Assembly: GCF_018614955.1 (NCBI RefSeq)
Contig: NZ_JAGGNV010000049.1
Coordinates: 1-64,000 of the forward strand
Length of the DNA: 64,000 nucleotides
From: Variovorax paradoxus
GTDB lineage: Bacteria > Pseudomonadota > Gammaproteobacteria > Burkholderiales > Burkholderiaceae_C
Reading direction: 5' to 3'
Part shown: one piece after another, positions 52,942 through 61,034 of the stretch
How positions within the stretch are numbered: the first letter of the stretch is position 1
How the letters are laid out: each line of letters begins with the position of its first letter
The notes under the pieces: generated by a model
Told to the model about the DNA's origin: nothing
The model's database searches: none
Seen by the model: the letters and a program-made list of their open reading frames with translations, nothing else
Translations under genes and position numbers: made by a program

Positions 52942-55033
52942 TCTGGTAGGGCCGGCCCTGCATCTTGAAGCCGCCGCCGAATTCGATGGCGACGCTGCCT
53001 GTGGGCTTCACCGGGCAACCGCCCGGCGGCTGGCAGGCCCATTCGGCGCCCCGGTCGGCGAACACCACCGGCCCGTAGCGGTAGTTGAGCACCGAACGGC
53101 CGCCATAGTCCGCCACGCTGAGCGTCAGGCCGACGTTGGCGAAGTTGTCGATGTCCTCGCTCGCGATCGGATCGACGATGCGGCTGTCCTGCAGCGTGCG
53201 CACCACGCGGCCGCTCTTCCCGTCTTCCGAGAACCGGACCCACTGGATCTTGCGGTCGCCGCGCGAGGTCACGATCACCTGGCCGTTGAGCGGATCGGTC
53301 CGCGTGTCGGCATCGGGTTCGCCCTTCGAATTGGCGAGCGAGGTCGGATTGCGGCCGACGGCCACCTTGCCCTGCGCCGCGATCGCCTGCGGCGAACCCG
53401 AGCGCAGCTCGGCGCCCGGTGCATAACCGCCCAGGCTGAAGATGCGCAGGCTGCCCTCCTGCGTGGCGATCCAGGCGTGGCCATCCTTCGTCCGGGTGAG
53501 GGTCGTCTTGACGGCCGTGGGCCGTGCATCGAGCGCGATGGTCTTGGCCACCACCGGCCGCGCCTGCGGCTTGAAGCCGAAGCCGTGCGGCCACTGGCGC
53601 TCGTCCTGGCCGACCGGGCCGATGCTGGCTACAGCCTCGCTGAAGTAGACGCCGTTGACGTAGCCGAAGAGCGGCCTCAGATCGATGAAGGCCGCCTTCT
53701 GCTCGGACTTGGACACGACCACCGCCACGCCGCCCTTGGCGTAGCGCTGGTAGTTGTCACCCGAGCGCGTGAAGGATCGCCAGTGCCTGCTCAGGGGCGA
53801 GTGCGTCTGGCCCATGAAGAGGCCGCCGCCCAGCACGGTGTTGAACGGGTGCATGCCGGTGGTGACGGCGATCTCGGTCGGCGCCTTCATGTCGGCCGGC
53901 AGGTCGACGTAGCCCAGCACCTTCATGAAGGCGATGTTGCCCATGTTCGGCAAGCCCGGGTAGACGCCCTGCCATTCGCTCCACCACTCGTAGTACGGCC
54001 CTTCGAGCTTGCAGCCGTCGCACAAGCCCGCCAGCGCGACCACCGCGACCTGGCCCTTCAGTTCGGCCGTGTCCCAGACGGTCACGAAGGCGAACTCGCT
54101 GTTGCTCGTCATGGCGACGGCGGTCGGCACCTTGTTCGGCGCCAGCTGCGCGGTGGCGAGGTTGTGGGCGGTGTTGCTGCCGGTGGTGGCGAGCAGGCCG
54201 TTCTGGAAGGCAATGACGGAGGTCGGGCAATTGCCCGGCGGGCCGCTGCAGCGCCCGGCCGCGACGGGGCGGGCGCTGCCGTCGTTCGGCAGCAGGCCGG
54301 CGGCGCGGTACTTCACGACATTCACGCTGTCGAGGCCGCCGCCCCCGTGCTGCCAGGGCAATTGCGGCTTCTGTGCGTAGGTGTTGGTCTCGAAGGCCGA
54401 TGTCTGCAGATCGCCGACACCGGCGCGCTGGACCGGATCGTCGGCCAGGAACACGACGCTGGACTGGTTGGTCGAGTAGGAAAAATCAACCTCCTTGCGC
54501 GGACCGCCGACCTGCCAGGAGGTGAGGCAGGCGCCCTTTTCGTTGCAGCGCGCGAGATGGTCCTGCCGCTCGTACAGGGTGGGAGGCTTCGCGTTGGCGG
54601 CGCCGTAGTGCGCTGGGTCCGGGCCGTAGCGGTACGCGATGCCCTCCGCCTCGCTCATGGCCGCAGCCATGGCCCGGTAGGCCGCGGGAACGATCTTGCC
54701 TGCGCGATCCACCACGTCGGCGACGCCGCTCGCCGCGGGCTTCGACGAAGCCTCCATCGATCTGGCCGCCCTCGCCGGGGCGGGGCCGATGACGGTGCAC
54801 GACTTGCGCACATGCGGTGCCGGGTCGGTGCCGAAGAACTCGTTGGTGCAGCTTGCCGGGCCGCGAACGATCTTCTCGACCCAGCGGTCGCCGGCGCCGT
54901 AGCGAACCCGCGCCGAAGCGGCGACGACGAAGTCCTCGCCCTCCTGCGCCTGGACCGTTGCGGCGGCAGCGCTCTTGCCAGCGAGGAGCACCAGGGGAGC
55001 GATCAGGGCGAGTGCGAGGTTCATCCTGCCCAT
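52919..55033 (-). CDS. Large exported protein of unknown function
   Basis: A 704-residue protein with a signal peptide (MGRMNLALALIAPLVLLAG, cleaved near SAAAA). I do not recognise the family. The mature chain is beta-strand-rich with repeated patterns such as KVPTAVAMTSNSEFAFVTVW and TKDGHAWIATQEGSLRIFSL, suggesting a beta-propeller. Several cysteine pairs (CSGPPGNCPTS, LCDGCKLEG, CQPPGGCPVKPTG) may form disulfides. The ATG at 55033 gives the signal peptide a positive charge; the ATG at 55024 is an alternative. It lies 22 bp after the IclR stop on the same strand and overlaps the convergent LysR gene by 23 bp. A periplasmic or surface role is inferred. Confidence 0.72.
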   Translation of the reverse strand: MGRMNLALALIAPLVLLAGKSAAAATVQAQEGEDFVVAASARVRYGAGDRWVEKIVRGPASCTNEFFGTDPAPHVRKSCTVIGPAPARAARSMEASSKPAASGVADVVDRAGKIVPAAYRAMAAAMSEAEGIAYRYGPDPAHYGAANAKPPTLYERQDHLARCNEKGACLTSWQVGGPRKEVDFSYSTNQSSVVFLADDPVQRAGVGDLQTSAFETNTYAQKPQLPWQHGGGGLDSVNVVKYRAAGLLPNDGSARPVAAGRCSGPPGNCPTSVIAFQNGLLATTGSNTAHNLATAQLAPNKVPTAVAMTSNSEFAFVTVWDTAELKGQVAVVALAGLCDGCKLEGPYYEWWSEWQGVYPGLPNMGNIAFMKVLGYVDLPADMKAPTEIAVTTGMHPFNTVLGGGLFMGQTHSPLSRHWRSFTRSGDNYQRYAKGGVAVVVSKSEQKAAFIDLRPLFGYVNGVYFSEAVASIGPVGQDERQWPHGFGFKPQARPVVAKTIALDARPTAVKTTLTRTKDGHAWIATQEGSLRIFSLGGYAPGAELRSGSPQAIAAQGKVAVGRNPTSLANSKGEPDADTRTDPLNGQVIVTSRGDRKIQWVRFSEDGKSGRVVRTLQDSRIVDPIASEDIDNFANVGLTLSVADYGGRSVLNYRYGPVVFADRGAEWACQPPGGCPVKPTGSVAIEFGGGFKMQGRPYQINTSNVP

Positions 55034-55055
55034 TGTCCCGAAGCTCGCCGACCGA

Positions 55056-55838
55056 TCAAGCTCTGCGCTTGAACATCGCCGATGCCCCGCTCGCATAGGC
55101 CACCTCTTCGGCGGTCGCGAGAAGCGTGGGGCCCATGGCCAGCATGCGCGCTTCCGTCAACCGCACGAGCGGGCCTGCAATGGTGATGACGCCGATGACG
55201 GCACCGTTGCCCACGCGCACGGGTGCCGCCATCGCTGTCATGGCCGGCGCGAAGACCTCGTTGATCATCGCGAAGCCGCGCTTGCGCGCCGCACGCAGGT
55301 AGACCAGCAGCGATTTCACCGAGGTCACGGCCTTGGGCCCGAAATCGGCAGGCGTGCCGAACCCCTGTTTCGCGACCAACTGGAGCGCCTGCTCCTCCGG
55401 CATGGTGGACAGCCACGCGTGTCCGGCCGAACTGCAGGACAGATTCACCGACAAGCCCATGTCGGGGTCGTAGCGCAATCCTCTTGTCGCGCCCTGTGCC
55501 TTGGCGACGAAGGTGAGCTCGTCGCCGTCGACGACGGCCAGCCGGACGAGCTCCCCCGATTCGGCCGCGAGGCGATCGAGCAGCGGCTGCGCCACGTCGA
55601 CTACGCCGCTGTTGCTCAGGAAGCTCAAGCCCAGCGAGACCAGCTTGATCGTCAGCATGTAGTTGCCGTGGCTCTGGTCCTGGCGCACGTAGCCGCAGCG
55701 GATCAGTTCCGACAGCAATCGGTGCGTCGCGCTCAGCGGCATCTGGAGATCGGAGGCGAGTGCCGAAAGTGCTCGCCCTTCCGGGTAGGCGACAAGGTGT
55801 TCGAGCACCTTGAAGCTGCGTTCGAGTATGGCGGTCAT
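55056..55838 (-). CDS. IclR-family transcriptional regulator
   Basis: A 260-residue IclR regulator. The winged helix is near residues 1-65 (ILERSFKVLEHLVAYPEGRA, then MPLSATHRLLSELIRCGYV). The effector domain (LVRLAVVDGDELTFVAKAQG, SCSSAGHAWLSTMPEEQA, GVITIAGPLVRLTEARM) fills the rest. I chose the ATG at 55838; upstream frame has no conserved residues. It is divergent from the TRAP transporter operon, with a perfect palindrome between them, so it probably regulates that operon and itself. IclR proteins often answer to aromatic or hydroaromatic acids, which fits the AroQ gene in the operon. Confidence 0.88.
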   Translation of the reverse strand: MTAILERSFKVLEHLVAYPEGRALSALASDLQMPLSATHRLLSELIRCGYVRQDQSHGNYMLTIKLVSLGLSFLSNSGVVDVAQPLLDRLAAESGELVRLAVVDGDELTFVAKAQGATRGLRYDPDMGLSVNLSCSSAGHAWLSTMPEEQALQLVAKQGFGTPADFGPKAVTSVKSLLVYLRAARKRGFAMINEVFAPAMTAMAAPVRVGNGAVIGVITIAGPLVRLTEARMLAMGPTLLATAEEVAYASGASAMFKRRA

Positions 55839-55881
55839 GACGCGTCCAACTCTACACCTCATTTTGCCAAGTGCTTTCCCT

Positions 55882-55900
55882 AGTGGAAATGTTTTCCACT
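55882..55900. promoter_or_regulatory. Perfect palindrome, candidate IclR operator
   Basis: AGTGGAAA (55882-55889) and TTTCCACT (55893-55900) form an 8-bp perfect inverted repeat with a 3-bp spacer. It lies midway between the IclR start (55838) and the dctP start (55979). The size fits IclR operators (about 15-19 bp palindromes). A TATGAT at 55908-55913 could be the -10 of the TRAP operon, so the palindrome would lie between -35 and -10. Confidence 0.6.
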
Positions 55901-55978
55901 TGCTGCCTATGATGCGGCGCCCCAGCGACGCCTGCCCCAGCGAGCCGGCGCATCGGCCCTCATCCACCGGAGTCCCAC

Positions 55979-56998
55979 TTGAGAACCCTCTTCTATCGAT
56001 CGCTGGCCATCGCCGGCGCGACATTGGCCCTGACGCTGCCGGCCCTGGCCCAGGACGTGCAGGAGCGCGTCATCCGCTTCGGCCACCTGAACAACCCGGA
56101 CCATCCGGTGAGCTTCGGCGTCAAGCGCTTCGCCGAGCTGCTCGCGGCGAAGAGCGGGGGCAAGCTCAAGGTGCAGGAGTTCCCTGCGTCGCAGCTCGGC
56201 AACGAGATGCAGCAGCAGTCGGCGCTGCAAGGCGGCGTGCAGCAGATGTCGGCGCCCGCCACCACTTCTCTGGCCGGCATCGTGAAGGAGTTCGGCCTGG
56301 TCGACTTCCCGTTTGCCGTGAGCTCCTTCGCGCAGGCCGACGCCCTCCTCGACGGGCCGCTCGGCCAGGCGCTGATCGCCAAGCTGCCCGAGAAGGGCCT
56401 GGTCGCGCTGGGCTACTGGGACCTGGGCTTTCGCAACGTCACGAACAGCAAGCGCCCGATCGCGAAACCCGAGGACCTCGAGGGCCTGAAGATTCGCGTC
56501 ATTCCCAACCCGGTGTTCCTCGACACCTTCAAGGCCTTCAAGGCCAATCCGGTGCCCATGCCCTTCGCCGAGCTCTATGGGGCGCTCGAGTCGAAGGCTG
56601 TCGACGGCCAGGAGAATCCCTACGCGGTGATCCTGTCGAACAAGTTCTTCGAAGTGCAGAAGTTCGTGAGCGCCACGAACCACGTCTACGCCGCGAACAT
56701 CATGCTGGTGAGCAAGAAGTTCTGGGACTCGCTGAGCCCGGCGGAGCAGAAGATGATGCGCGACGCCGCCGACGAAGCCCGCGGTTACCAGCGCCAGGTC
56801 AGCCGCGCGGCGGCGCAGAAGTCCGTCGGCGAACTGCAGGCCAAGGGCATCCAGTTCAACGAGATCGCACCGCCCGAGCAGGCGCGCATGCGCCAGATCG
56901 CCAAGCCGGTCATCGAGCGTTTCGCCGCCAGCTACGACCCGGGCATCGTCAAGCTCTACAACGACGAGCTGGCCCGCGCGCGCAAGTCCCATCCTTGA
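55979..56998 (+). CDS. dctP: TRAP transporter solute-binding protein DctP (first copy)
   Basis: A 339-residue periplasmic binding protein of the DctP family. It has a signal peptide (MRTLFYRSLAIAGATLALTL then PALAQ) and typical blocks: LVALGYWDLGFRNVTNSKRP, LEGLKIRVIPNPVFLD with the carboxylate-binding Arg, and ALESKAVDGQENPYAVIL. The start is the TTG at 55979, with GGAG 6 nt upstream. It heads an operon with aroQ, dctQ, dctM and a second dctP. The ligand is an organic acid; quinate, shikimate or dehydroquinate is suggested by aroQ 14 bp downstream, as inference. Confidence 0.92.
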   Translation: MRTLFYRSLAIAGATLALTLPALAQDVQERVIRFGHLNNPDHPVSFGVKRFAELLAAKSGGKLKVQEFPASQLGNEMQQQSALQGGVQQMSAPATTSLAGIVKEFGLVDFPFAVSSFAQADALLDGPLGQALIAKLPEKGLVALGYWDLGFRNVTNSKRPIAKPEDLEGLKIRVIPNPVFLDTFKAFKANPVPMPFAELYGALESKAVDGQENPYAVILSNKFFEVQKFVSATNHVYAANIMLVSKKFWDSLSPAEQKMMRDAADEARGYQRQVSRAAAQKSVGELQAKGIQFNEIAPPEQARMRQIAKPVIERFAASYDPGIVKLYNDELARARKSHP

Positions 56999-57012
56999 AT
57001 CGAAGCGGCACC

Positions 57013-57456
57013 ATGAAGATCCTCGTCCTGCACGGCCCGAACCTCAACCTGTTCGGGCGCCGAGAACCGCATATCTACGGCACGACCACGCTGGCCCAGA
57101 TCAACGAGCGCCTCGCTAAGCTCGCGACCGAGCTCGGCGTCGAGCTGGAGACGATCCAGTCGAATCACGAAGGCGATCTGGTCGACTTCCTGCACAAGAA
57201 CATCGACCAGGCGCAAGGCGCGCTGGTCAACCCGGCCGGCCTGACGCAGCACGGCGTTCCCTTGCACGATGCCATCAAGGCCATGCCCTTCCCGGTCTTC
57301 GAGATCCACATGTCGAACATCGCGGCGCGGGAGACGTGGCGCGCGCACTCGATCATTTCGCCGGCGGTCAAGGGCACGATCCAGGGGCTCGGTCCGCATT
57401 CGTACCTGGCCGGCCTGCGTGCGCTGGTCGAGATGCAGCGCGCGCAGGCGGCCTGA
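57013..57456 (+). CDS. aroQ: Type II 3-dehydroquinate dehydratase
   Basis: A 147-residue type II dehydroquinase converting 3-dehydroquinate to 3-dehydroshikimate. The opening MKILVLHGPNLNLFGRREPH holds the catalytic loop (Arg and, shortly after, Tyr in YGTTT). IQSNHEGDLVDFLH, LVNPAGLTQHGVPLHDAI and FEIHMSNIAARETWRAHS, with the catalytic His, are intact. Lying inside a TRAP transporter operon under IclR control, it is more likely catabolic (quinate/shikimate use) than the housekeeping biosynthetic copy. It lies 14 bp after dctP and 13 bp before dctQ. Confidence 0.94.
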   Translation: MKILVLHGPNLNLFGRREPHIYGTTTLAQINERLAKLATELGVELETIQSNHEGDLVDFLHKNIDQAQGALVNPAGLTQHGVPLHDAIKAMPFPVFEIHMSNIAARETWRAHSIISPAVKGTIQGLGPHSYLAGLRALVEMQRAQAA

Positions 57457-57469
57457 TCGAGACAACAAC

Positions 57470-58042
57470 ATGAATCGCTGGATCGACCGATGCTGCACCG
57501 GCATCGAGGCGCTGATCGCCGCGGCGCTGGCATTGATGGTGGTGCTGGTCTTCGGCAACGTGGTGCTTCGCTACGGCTTCAACTCGGGCATCACGGTATC
57601 CGAGGAGGTCTCGCGCTGGCTCTTCATCTGGATGACCTTTCTCGGCGCCGTGGTGGCGCTGAAGGAGCACGGGCACCTCGGCGTCGACATGGTGGTCCGG
57701 AGGCTGCCGCCTTCGGCCAAGAAGTTCTGCCTGGCGGTCGGGCATGTCGTGATGCTCTACATCGTGTGGCTGCTGTTCCAGGGCAGCGTGGCCCAGACGA
57801 AGATCAACTGGGACGTGGTCGCACCGGTCACGGGCGCATCGATGGCCGTGGTCTACCTGTCGGGCGTGGTCTTTGCCGTGCTCGCCGCATTCCTGCTCGC
57901 ACTCGACCTGCTTCGCCTGGTGTCCGGTCGCATCGCCGACGAGGACCTGGTCATGATCCAGGAATCCGAGGAAGCAACGCAACTCAAGCAGATCCTCGGC
58001 GAGCAGGCCGATGCGGGGACCCAAACGGGAGCGCGGCCATGA
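57470..58042 (+). CDS. dctQ: TRAP transporter small permease subunit DctQ
   Basis: A 190-residue membrane protein with four predicted helices (about 12-34, 49-68, 86-106, 128-150) and the family motif VSRWLFIWMTFLGAVVALKE. The C-terminal cytoplasmic tail is acidic and longer than usual. It pairs with DctM to form the sodium-coupled transport module. The ATG at 57470 follows aroQ by 13 bp and its stop overlaps dctM by 4 bp. Confidence 0.92.
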   Translation: MNRWIDRCCTGIEALIAAALALMVVLVFGNVVLRYGFNSGITVSEEVSRWLFIWMTFLGAVVALKEHGHLGVDMVVRRLPPSAKKFCLAVGHVVMLYIVWLLFQGSVAQTKINWDVVAPVTGASMAVVYLSGVVFAVLAAFLLALDLLRLVSGRIADEDLVMIQESEEATQLKQILGEQADAGTQTGARP

Positions 58043-59319
58043 CGATCCTGGTCTTCGTCGGCTCACTGCTCGTCGCGATGGCGATGGGCATCCCGATCGC
58101 GTTCGCGCTGCTCGCCAGCGGCGTGACGCTGATGTGGCACCTCGACCTCTTCGATGCGCAGATCCTCGCGCAGAACGTCATCGGCGGCGCCGACAGCTTT
58201 CCGCTCCTGGCCGTTCCGTTCTTCATGCTGGCCGGCGAGATCATGAATGCAGGCGGGTTGTCCAGGCGCATCGTGGACTTCGCCCTCGCGCTCGTCGGCC
58301 ACGTGAAAGGCGGCCTCGGCTACGTGACGATCATGGCCGGCTGCCTGCTGTCGGCACTCTCGGGGTCGGCGGTCGCCGACGCGGCTGCGCTGACTGCGCT
58401 GCTCTTGCCGATGATGGTGAGCGCCGGCCACGACAAGGCCCGCGCCGGCGGGCTGATCGCCGCCACCGGCGTCATCGGGCCGGTGATTCCGCCGAGCATC
58501 GGGCTCGTCATCTTCGGCGTCGCAGCCAACGTCTCGATCTCCAAGCTCTTCCTCGCGGCCATCGTGCCGGGCCTGCTGATCGGCGGCGCGCTCTGGCTCA
58601 CCTGGGCCTGGCTGGTGCGGCGCGAGAAGATCGTGCCGCCGCCCGCCAAGTCGACCGCGGAGATACTCGCGACCTTCCGCGGTGCGCTCTGGGCGCTGAT
58701 GCTGCCGGTGATCATCCTGGTCGGGCTGCGCATGGGTGTCTTCACGCCCACCGAGGCGGCGGTGGTCGCCGCGGTGTATGCGCTCTTCGTCTCGATGGCG
58801 ATCTACCGCGAGCTCAGCTGGAAGGATCTCTACGCGGTGTTCGTGAATGCCGCCAAGACCAGTGCGATCGTGATGTTCCTGATCGCAGCCGCGATGGTGA
58901 GCGCCTGGCTCATCACCGTGGCCGACCTGCCCTCGAAGGTGGTCGGCCTGTTGCAGCCCTTCATGGACAACAAGATCCTGCTGATGCTCGCGATCATGGT
59001 GCTCGTGATGGTCGTCGGCACCGCGATGGACATGACGCCGACCATCCTGATCCTCACGCCGGTGCTGATGCCGATCATCAAGGCCGCCGGCATCGACCCG
59101 GTCTACTTCGGCGTGATGTTCATCATCAACAACTCGATCGGCCTGATCACACCGCCCGTGGGCACCGTGCTCAACGTGGTGGCGGGCGTGGGCCGGATCT
59201 CGATGGACGACCTCACCAAGGGCGTGGTGCCTTTCATGATCGCGGAGTTCGCGATCCTGTTCCTCATGGTGCTGTTCCCCTGGCTCGTCACCTGGCCCGC
59301 GAAGTTTTTCCACGGTTGA
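58039..59319 (+). CDS. dctM: TRAP transporter large permease subunit DctM
   Basis: A 426-residue permease with about 12 helices. Conserved segments include PLLAVPFFMLAGEIMNAGGL, CLLSALSGSAVADAAALTAL, GVIGPVIPPSIGLVIFGV, and the C-terminal repeat GTAMDMTPTILILTPVLMPI with NNSIGLITPPVGTVLNVV. It carries out the transport step, with DctQ as partner and either DctP copy delivering ligand. The ATG at 58039 overlaps dctQ (ATGA). Confidence 0.94.
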   Translation: MTILVFVGSLLVAMAMGIPIAFALLASGVTLMWHLDLFDAQILAQNVIGGADSFPLLAVPFFMLAGEIMNAGGLSRRIVDFALALVGHVKGGLGYVTIMAGCLLSALSGSAVADAAALTALLLPMMVSAGHDKARAGGLIAATGVIGPVIPPSIGLVIFGVAANVSISKLFLAAIVPGLLIGGALWLTWAWLVRREKIVPPPAKSTAEILATFRGALWALMLPVIILVGLRMGVFTPTEAAVVAAVYALFVSMAIYRELSWKDLYAVFVNAAKTSAIVMFLIAAAMVSAWLITVADLPSKVVGLLQPFMDNKILLMLAIMVLVMVVGTAMDMTPTILILTPVLMPIIKAAGIDPVYFGVMFIINNSIGLITPPVGTVLNVVAGVGRISMDDLTKGVVPFMIAEFAILFLMVLFPWLVTWPAKFFHG

Positions 59320-59338
59320 TCACAAGGAGACACGAACC

Positions 59339-60343
59339 ATGAAGCTATCGATGCACAAGGCCCTGCTCGCCGCGGTGGCTGCGCTTGCCGTCACCGGCGC
59401 GGCGGCGCAGGTCAAGGAGCGTACGCTCAAATTCGCATTCCAGAACCAGAGCGGCCATCCGCAGGCCCAGGGCGCGCAGAAGTTCGCCGACCTCGTGGCC
59501 GAGAAGTCCGGCAAGAAGATCACGGTCAAGCTGTTCCCGGGCGGCTCGCTCGGCGGCGATCTGCAGACCGTCTCCGCGCTGCAGGGCGGCACGGTGGAGA
59601 TGACGGTGCTCAATGCCGGCATCCTCGCGGCGCAGGTGAAGGAATTCGCCGTGCTCGACTTCCCGTTTCTCTTCGGCAACACGCAGGAGGCCGATGCCGT
59701 GACCGACGGCCCCTTCGGCCAGAAGCTCCTGGCCAGGCTCGACGACAAGGGGCTGCACGGCCTGGGCTATTGGGACCTGGGCTTTCGCAACCTGACCAAC
59801 AGCAAGCGACCGATCGCCAAGGCCGAGGACATCGCGGGCCTGAAGATCCGCGTGATCCAGTCGCCGATCTACATCGACCTGTTCAGCGCGCTGGGCGCCA
59901 ACGCGGTGCCGCTGCCCTTTCCCGAACTCTATTCGGCGCTGGACCAGAAGGCGGTCGACGGTCAGGAGAATCCGAACACGACGATTCTTGCGTCCAAGTT
60001 CGCGGAAGTGCAGAAGCACCTCACCGAGACGCGGCACATCTACAACCCGCAGGCTCTCATCATCAGCAAGAAAACCTGGGACGGCTTGAGCGCCGAGGAG
60101 AAGAAGATCGTGACCGACGCGGCTGCGGAGGCGACGACGTTCCAGCGCCAGGCTTCGCGCGGCGCAGCCGACAGCGCGCTGCAGGCGCTCAAGCAGGCCG
60201 GCATGACGGTCACCGAACTGCCCGCGGCCGAACTGGCCAAGCTGCGCGAAAAGGTGAAGCCCGTGATCGAGAAGCAAACGGCAGCGGTGGGCGAGGCAAC
60301 AGTAAAGGAGCTGCAGTCGGAGATTGCCAAAGTCAGGAAGTGA
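59339..60343 (+). CDS. dctP: TRAP transporter solute-binding protein DctP (second copy)
   Basis: A 334-residue DctP paralogue of the gene at 55979, sharing long blocks (GLGYWDLGFRNLTNSKRPIA, AGLKIRV, DQKAVDGQENPNTTIL) but clearly diverged in the N-terminal lobe. A signal peptide (MKLSMHKALLAAVAALAVTG then AAAQ) is present. The ATG at 59339 has AAGGAG about 9 nt upstream and follows dctM by 19 bp. One DctQM pair with two binding proteins may widen the range of acids taken up. The ligand-binding Arg in LKIRV is kept. Confidence 0.92.
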   Translation: MKLSMHKALLAAVAALAVTGAAAQVKERTLKFAFQNQSGHPQAQGAQKFADLVAEKSGKKITVKLFPGGSLGGDLQTVSALQGGTVEMTVLNAGILAAQVKEFAVLDFPFLFGNTQEADAVTDGPFGQKLLARLDDKGLHGLGYWDLGFRNLTNSKRPIAKAEDIAGLKIRVIQSPIYIDLFSALGANAVPLPFPELYSALDQKAVDGQENPNTTILASKFAEVQKHLTETRHIYNPQALIISKKTWDGLSAEEKKIVTDAAAEATTFQRQASRGAADSALQALKQAGMTVTELPAAELAKLREKVKPVIEKQTAAVGEATVKELQSEIAKVRK

Positions 60344-60436
60344 GCTGCGGCATTTCTCCGCTTCCGGCCGTCGGTTTTGCGCGACCTGGCAATGGGACTA
60401 AAGTCGAGTCCTCTCAACATCTCGGGATTCAGGTCG

Positions 60437-60937
60437 ATGACTCAAAGCTACAAGCAGATTCAGAAGCAGATCGAAACACTCCAACGACAGGCTGAGAAGC
60501 TGCGCAAGCAGGAGGTCGATGGAGTGGTAGCGCGTATCAAGGTCGCCATCACGCACTACGGACTCACTGCAGATCAGTTGGGCTTCGGATCGACAACCAA
60601 CAGCGTGAAAGCAAAGGCGAAGGCGAAAGCTGGAAAGGCGGCTCCCCAGCGGTCAGCGAAGTACAGCGACGGTCAAGGCAATTCCTGGTCAGGCATTGGA
60701 AAGCGCCCCTACTGGCTGCGAGATGCACTGAATGCCGGCAGGACACTCGAGGAGTTCACTGCAGAAGCCTTGTCGCCGAAGCCGAAGAGCGCAAAGCTCA
60801 AGACGTCCAAGAAACGGAAGTCGAAGGTTGTTTACCGGGACCAAGCCGGACACACATGGTCGGGAATGGGCCCGCGACCGCGTTGGCTCAAGGAGGCACT
60901 GGAGGCGGGGAAGACACTCGACGAGATGACGGCCTGA
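60437..60937 (+). CDS. H-NS family nucleoid protein with tandem DNA-binding motifs
   Basis: A 166-residue H-NS/MvaT-like protein. The N-terminus (about 1-45) is the oligomerising coiled coil (KQIQKQIETLQRQAEKLRKQ). A Lys/Ala-rich linker follows. There are two copies of the C-terminal DNA-binding motif: YSDGQGNSWSGIGKRPYWLR (about 76-95) and YRDQAGHTWSGMGPRPRWLK (about 132-151), each followed by a short helix ending in TLEEF or TLDEM. Most H-NS proteins have one. I chose the ATG at 60437. A convergent terminator follows. It probably silences AT-rich DNA; linked targets are unknown. Confidence 0.85.
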   Translation: MTQSYKQIQKQIETLQRQAEKLRKQEVDGVVARIKVAITHYGLTADQLGFGSTTNSVKAKAKAKAGKAAPQRSAKYSDGQGNSWSGIGKRPYWLRDALNAGRTLEEFTAEALSPKPKSAKLKTSKKRKSKVVYRDQAGHTWSGMGPRPRWLKEALEAGKTLDEMTA

Positions 60938-60992
60938 GACACAACGGTCGGATGGCGCGCAACGGACCACTCCGCCCGCTAACTCGAAGACC

Positions 60993-61018
60993 AGGCCCGC
61001 GAGACGGACTCCGGGCCT
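60993..61018. terminator. Rho-independent terminator between H-NS and XRE genes
   Basis: AGGCCCG (60993-60999) and CGGGCCT (61012-61018) form a perfect 7-bp stem with a 12-nt loop, followed by TTTGCTTT on the plus strand. It sits 55 bp after the H-NS stop and 17 bp before the end of the convergent XRE gene. It therefore most likely terminates H-NS transcription, and is poorly placed for the minus strand because no T-run precedes it. Confidence 0.65.
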
Positions 61019-61034
61019 TTGCTTTCTACATCGC

